Shown here piece by piece: positions 62,779 through 64,000 of a DNA stretch of 64,000 bases (position 1 is its first letter; every line of letters starts with the position of its first letter). The DNA lies in the NCBI RefSeq assembly GCF_005885635.1, contig NZ_VATY01000001.1, positions 248,001 to 312,000 of the forward strand, written 5' to 3'. Under the pieces are notes generated by a model. That model saw only the letters and a list, made by a program, of their open reading frames with translations, ran no database searches and was not told the origin of the DNA. A program made the translations under genes and the position numbers. The stretch comes from Maribacter algarum (ex Zhang et al. 2020) (GTDB taxonomy: Bacteria; Bacteroidota; Bacteroidia; Flavobacteriales; Flavobacteriaceae).

Positions 62779-63177
62779 TTAATATACGTAGCAAAGTACC
62801 TCGCCACCTACATTTTCATTTTTGGCTTGCTTACTTGTCATAACACCATGAGATGTAGAAACAATGGCAATACCTAATCCGTTTAAAACTCTTGGCAGAT
62901 TATCAGCTCCTGTATACTTGCGTAAACCAGGCTTACTAACTCTCTGTAATTTTTTGATAACAGGATCTTTAGTGAACTTGTCATATTTCAAAGCAATTTT
63001 GATGCTGCCTTGAACCTTGTCCTCTTCGAACTTGTAACTTAGAATATACCCTTGATCGAATAATATTTTAGTTATCTCTTTCTTCACTTTTGATGAAGGT
63101 ATCTCAACAACCCTGTGACCTGCGCTATTGGCGTTTCTCACTCTTGTTAAGTAATCTGCTATAGTATCTGTAACCAT
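62779..63177 (-). CDS. rpsH: 30S ribosomal protein S8
   Basis: A 132-residue 16S-rRNA-binding protein. The start at 63177 (MVTDTIADYLTRVRNANSAGH) is chosen; the open frame up to 63237 adds 20 residues that do not belong to S8 and cover the intergenic space after rpsN. Core VEIPSSKVKKEITKIL and the C-terminal STSHGVMTSKQAKNENVGGE are typical. Confidence 0.98.
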   Translation of the reverse strand: MVTDTIADYLTRVRNANSAGHRVVEIPSSKVKKEITKILFDQGYILSYKFEEDKVQGSIKIALKYDKFTKDPVIKKLQRVSKPGLRKYTGADNLPRVLNGLGIAIVSTSHGVMTSKQAKNENVGGEVLCYVY

Positions 63178-63244
63178 TCTTATATATTTCGGTAACGGTT
63201 TCCAACAGTATTGCCAGACCTGAAACCAGTTATTCAATTTTGTC

Positions 63245-63514
63245 TTACCAGCTGGCTTTTTTAACTCCTGGAATCAATCCTTGATTTGCCATTTCTCTGA
63301 AAGTTACCCTTGAAATTCCAAAAGTTCTCATGTAACCTTTAGGTCTTCCGGTAATCTTACATCTGTTGTGCATACGGACAGGTGAAGCATTCTTTGGCAA
63401 TTTCTGTAAGCCTTCATAGTCTCCAGCTTCTTTCAAAGCTTTTCTCTTTTCGGCATATTTAGCTACAGTCGCTGCCCTTTTTCTTTCACGGGCTTTCATT
63501 GATTCTTTAGCCAT
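63245..63514 (-). CDS. rpsN: 30S ribosomal protein S14 (zinc-free type)
   Basis: An 89-residue r-protein of the longer, zinc-independent form: no CxxC pairs, but [19 protein letters not shown] and [25 protein letters not shown] are conserved. Starts one base from the rplE stop and lies 67 bp before rpsH. Confidence 0.98.
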   Translation of the reverse strand: MAKESMKARERKRAATVAKYAEKRKALKEAGDYEGLQKLPKNASPVRMHNRCKITGRPKGYMRTFGISRVTFREMANQGLIPGVKKASW

Positions 63515-63515
63515 A

Positions 63516-64000
63516 CTATTTCTTTTTAAAAGGTAATCCTAGTTCTGTTAATAATGATTTCGCTTCCTTATCGGTTGCAGCCGTGGTTACGAAAGTGATG
63601 TCCATCCCATTTATTCTATTGATTTTATCAATATTTACCTCAGGGAATATAATTTGTTCCGTTACACCTAAGCTATAATTTCCTCGTCCGTCAAAACCGG
63701 TAGCTTTAATTCCTTGAAAATCACGAACTCGAGGTAAAGCACTTGTAACCAAGCGATCTAAAAATTCGTACATTCTTTCTCCACGAAGTGTAACTTTAGC
63801 ACCAATTGGCATTCCCTTACGTAATTTGAAGGTAGCAACATCCTTTTTAGATATTGTTGCAACTGCTTTTTGACCGGTAATCATCGTCATCTCGTCAACC
63901 GCGTGGTCGATAAGTTTCTTATCGGCAACAGCAGCACCAACACCTCTACTTACTACTATCTTCTGTAGCTTAGGTACTTGCATTACATTCTTGTAACCAA
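63516..64000 (-). CDS. rplE: 50S ribosomal protein L5, 5' end cut by the window edge
   Basis: At least 161 codons of L5, a 5S-rRNA-binding protein. The ATG at 63983 ([18 protein letters not shown]) is internal, because the frame continues upstream as GYKNV, the known sequence before MQVPK in L5; the true start lies beyond 64000. Motifs [32 protein letters not shown] and [19 protein letters not shown] are present. First visible gene of the operon. Confidence 0.97.
   Translation of the reverse strand, partial: GYKNVMQVPKLQKIVVSRGVGAAVADKKLIDHAVDEMTMITGQKAVATISKKDVATFKLRKGMPIGAKVTLRGERMYEFLDRLVTSALPRVRDFQGIKATGFDGRGNYSLGVTEQIIFPEVNIDKINRINGMDITFVTTAATDKEAKSLLTELGLPFKKK

Noticed and set aside
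63178-63237. Twenty-residue N-terminal extension of S8
   Set aside because: Not part of the S8 family; covers the spacer after rpsN. The Met at 63177 matches all known S8 starts.

Overview
The window looks like a chromosomal segment from a member of the Flavobacteriaceae (Bacteroidota), most likely a marine one; I would not name a genus. Evidence: AT-rich sequence with almost no Shine-Dalgarno sites; repeated TAnnTTTG boxes (the Bacteroidota -7 promoter element) upstream of genes; many lipoproteins and TonB-dependent outer-membrane proteins; an ECF sigma / FecR (DUF4974-type) / STN-receptor cassette; cysteine-poor L36; and the order rplQ-carA-eno-gltA after the ribosomal operon. I see no phage, insertion sequence, CRISPR array, tRNA or rRNA.

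Layout. 1-14.2 kb: mostly minus-strand housekeeping and envelope genes (Crp-type regulator, aldose epimerase, CotH kinase-like lipoprotein, cystathionine beta-synthase-like enzyme, LolC/E-type permease, NamZ muramidase, sterol-desaturase-like protein, YkgJ, DUF2059, methyltransferase), two tandem archaemetzincin-like lipoproteins, QueE and a cytochrome c / sugar dehydrogenase fusion. 14.3-24.3 kb: HerA-like ATPase, a HxlR regulator with a clear operator facing a DinB / hydrolase / VOC group, and a six-gene minus-strand group with two esterases. 24.3-26.6 kb: folD and ffh. 26.8-32.4 kb: an ECF sigma, anti-sigma and signal-transducing TonB receptor, divergent from an acidic lipoprotein made of four small repeats and two lipocalin-like units. 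32.4-42.6 kb: MtfA-like peptidase, a DUF3857 transglutaminase pair (one apparently inactive), argS, and a small operon with a VOC protein, an SDR and secreted or unknown proteins. 42.6-47 kb: a LytS/LytTR two-component pair facing an outer-membrane beta-barrel receptor across an intergenic region with repeated GTnnACCrA boxes. 47-51.4 kb: a TIM-barrel lipoprotein, CtlX-type and arginine-deiminase-type hydrolases, then citrate synthase. 51.5-55.7 kb: GT5 glycogen/starch synthase, enolase, carA. 55.8-64 kb: the spc/alpha ribosomal-protein region on the minus strand, from rplQ back to rplE, which runs off the end of the window.

The most interesting parts are the structured leader directly in front of rpsD (nested inverted repeats, a candidate S4 autoregulatory element), the sigma/anti-sigma/receptor cassette with its repeat lipoprotein, the probable LytTR operator array at 44.4-44.5 kb, the archaemetzincin-like lipoprotein pair, and several genes whose -7 box sits so close to the start codon that the mRNA should be leaderless or nearly so. 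Functions are assigned from motifs and family recognition by eye; no database search was run.
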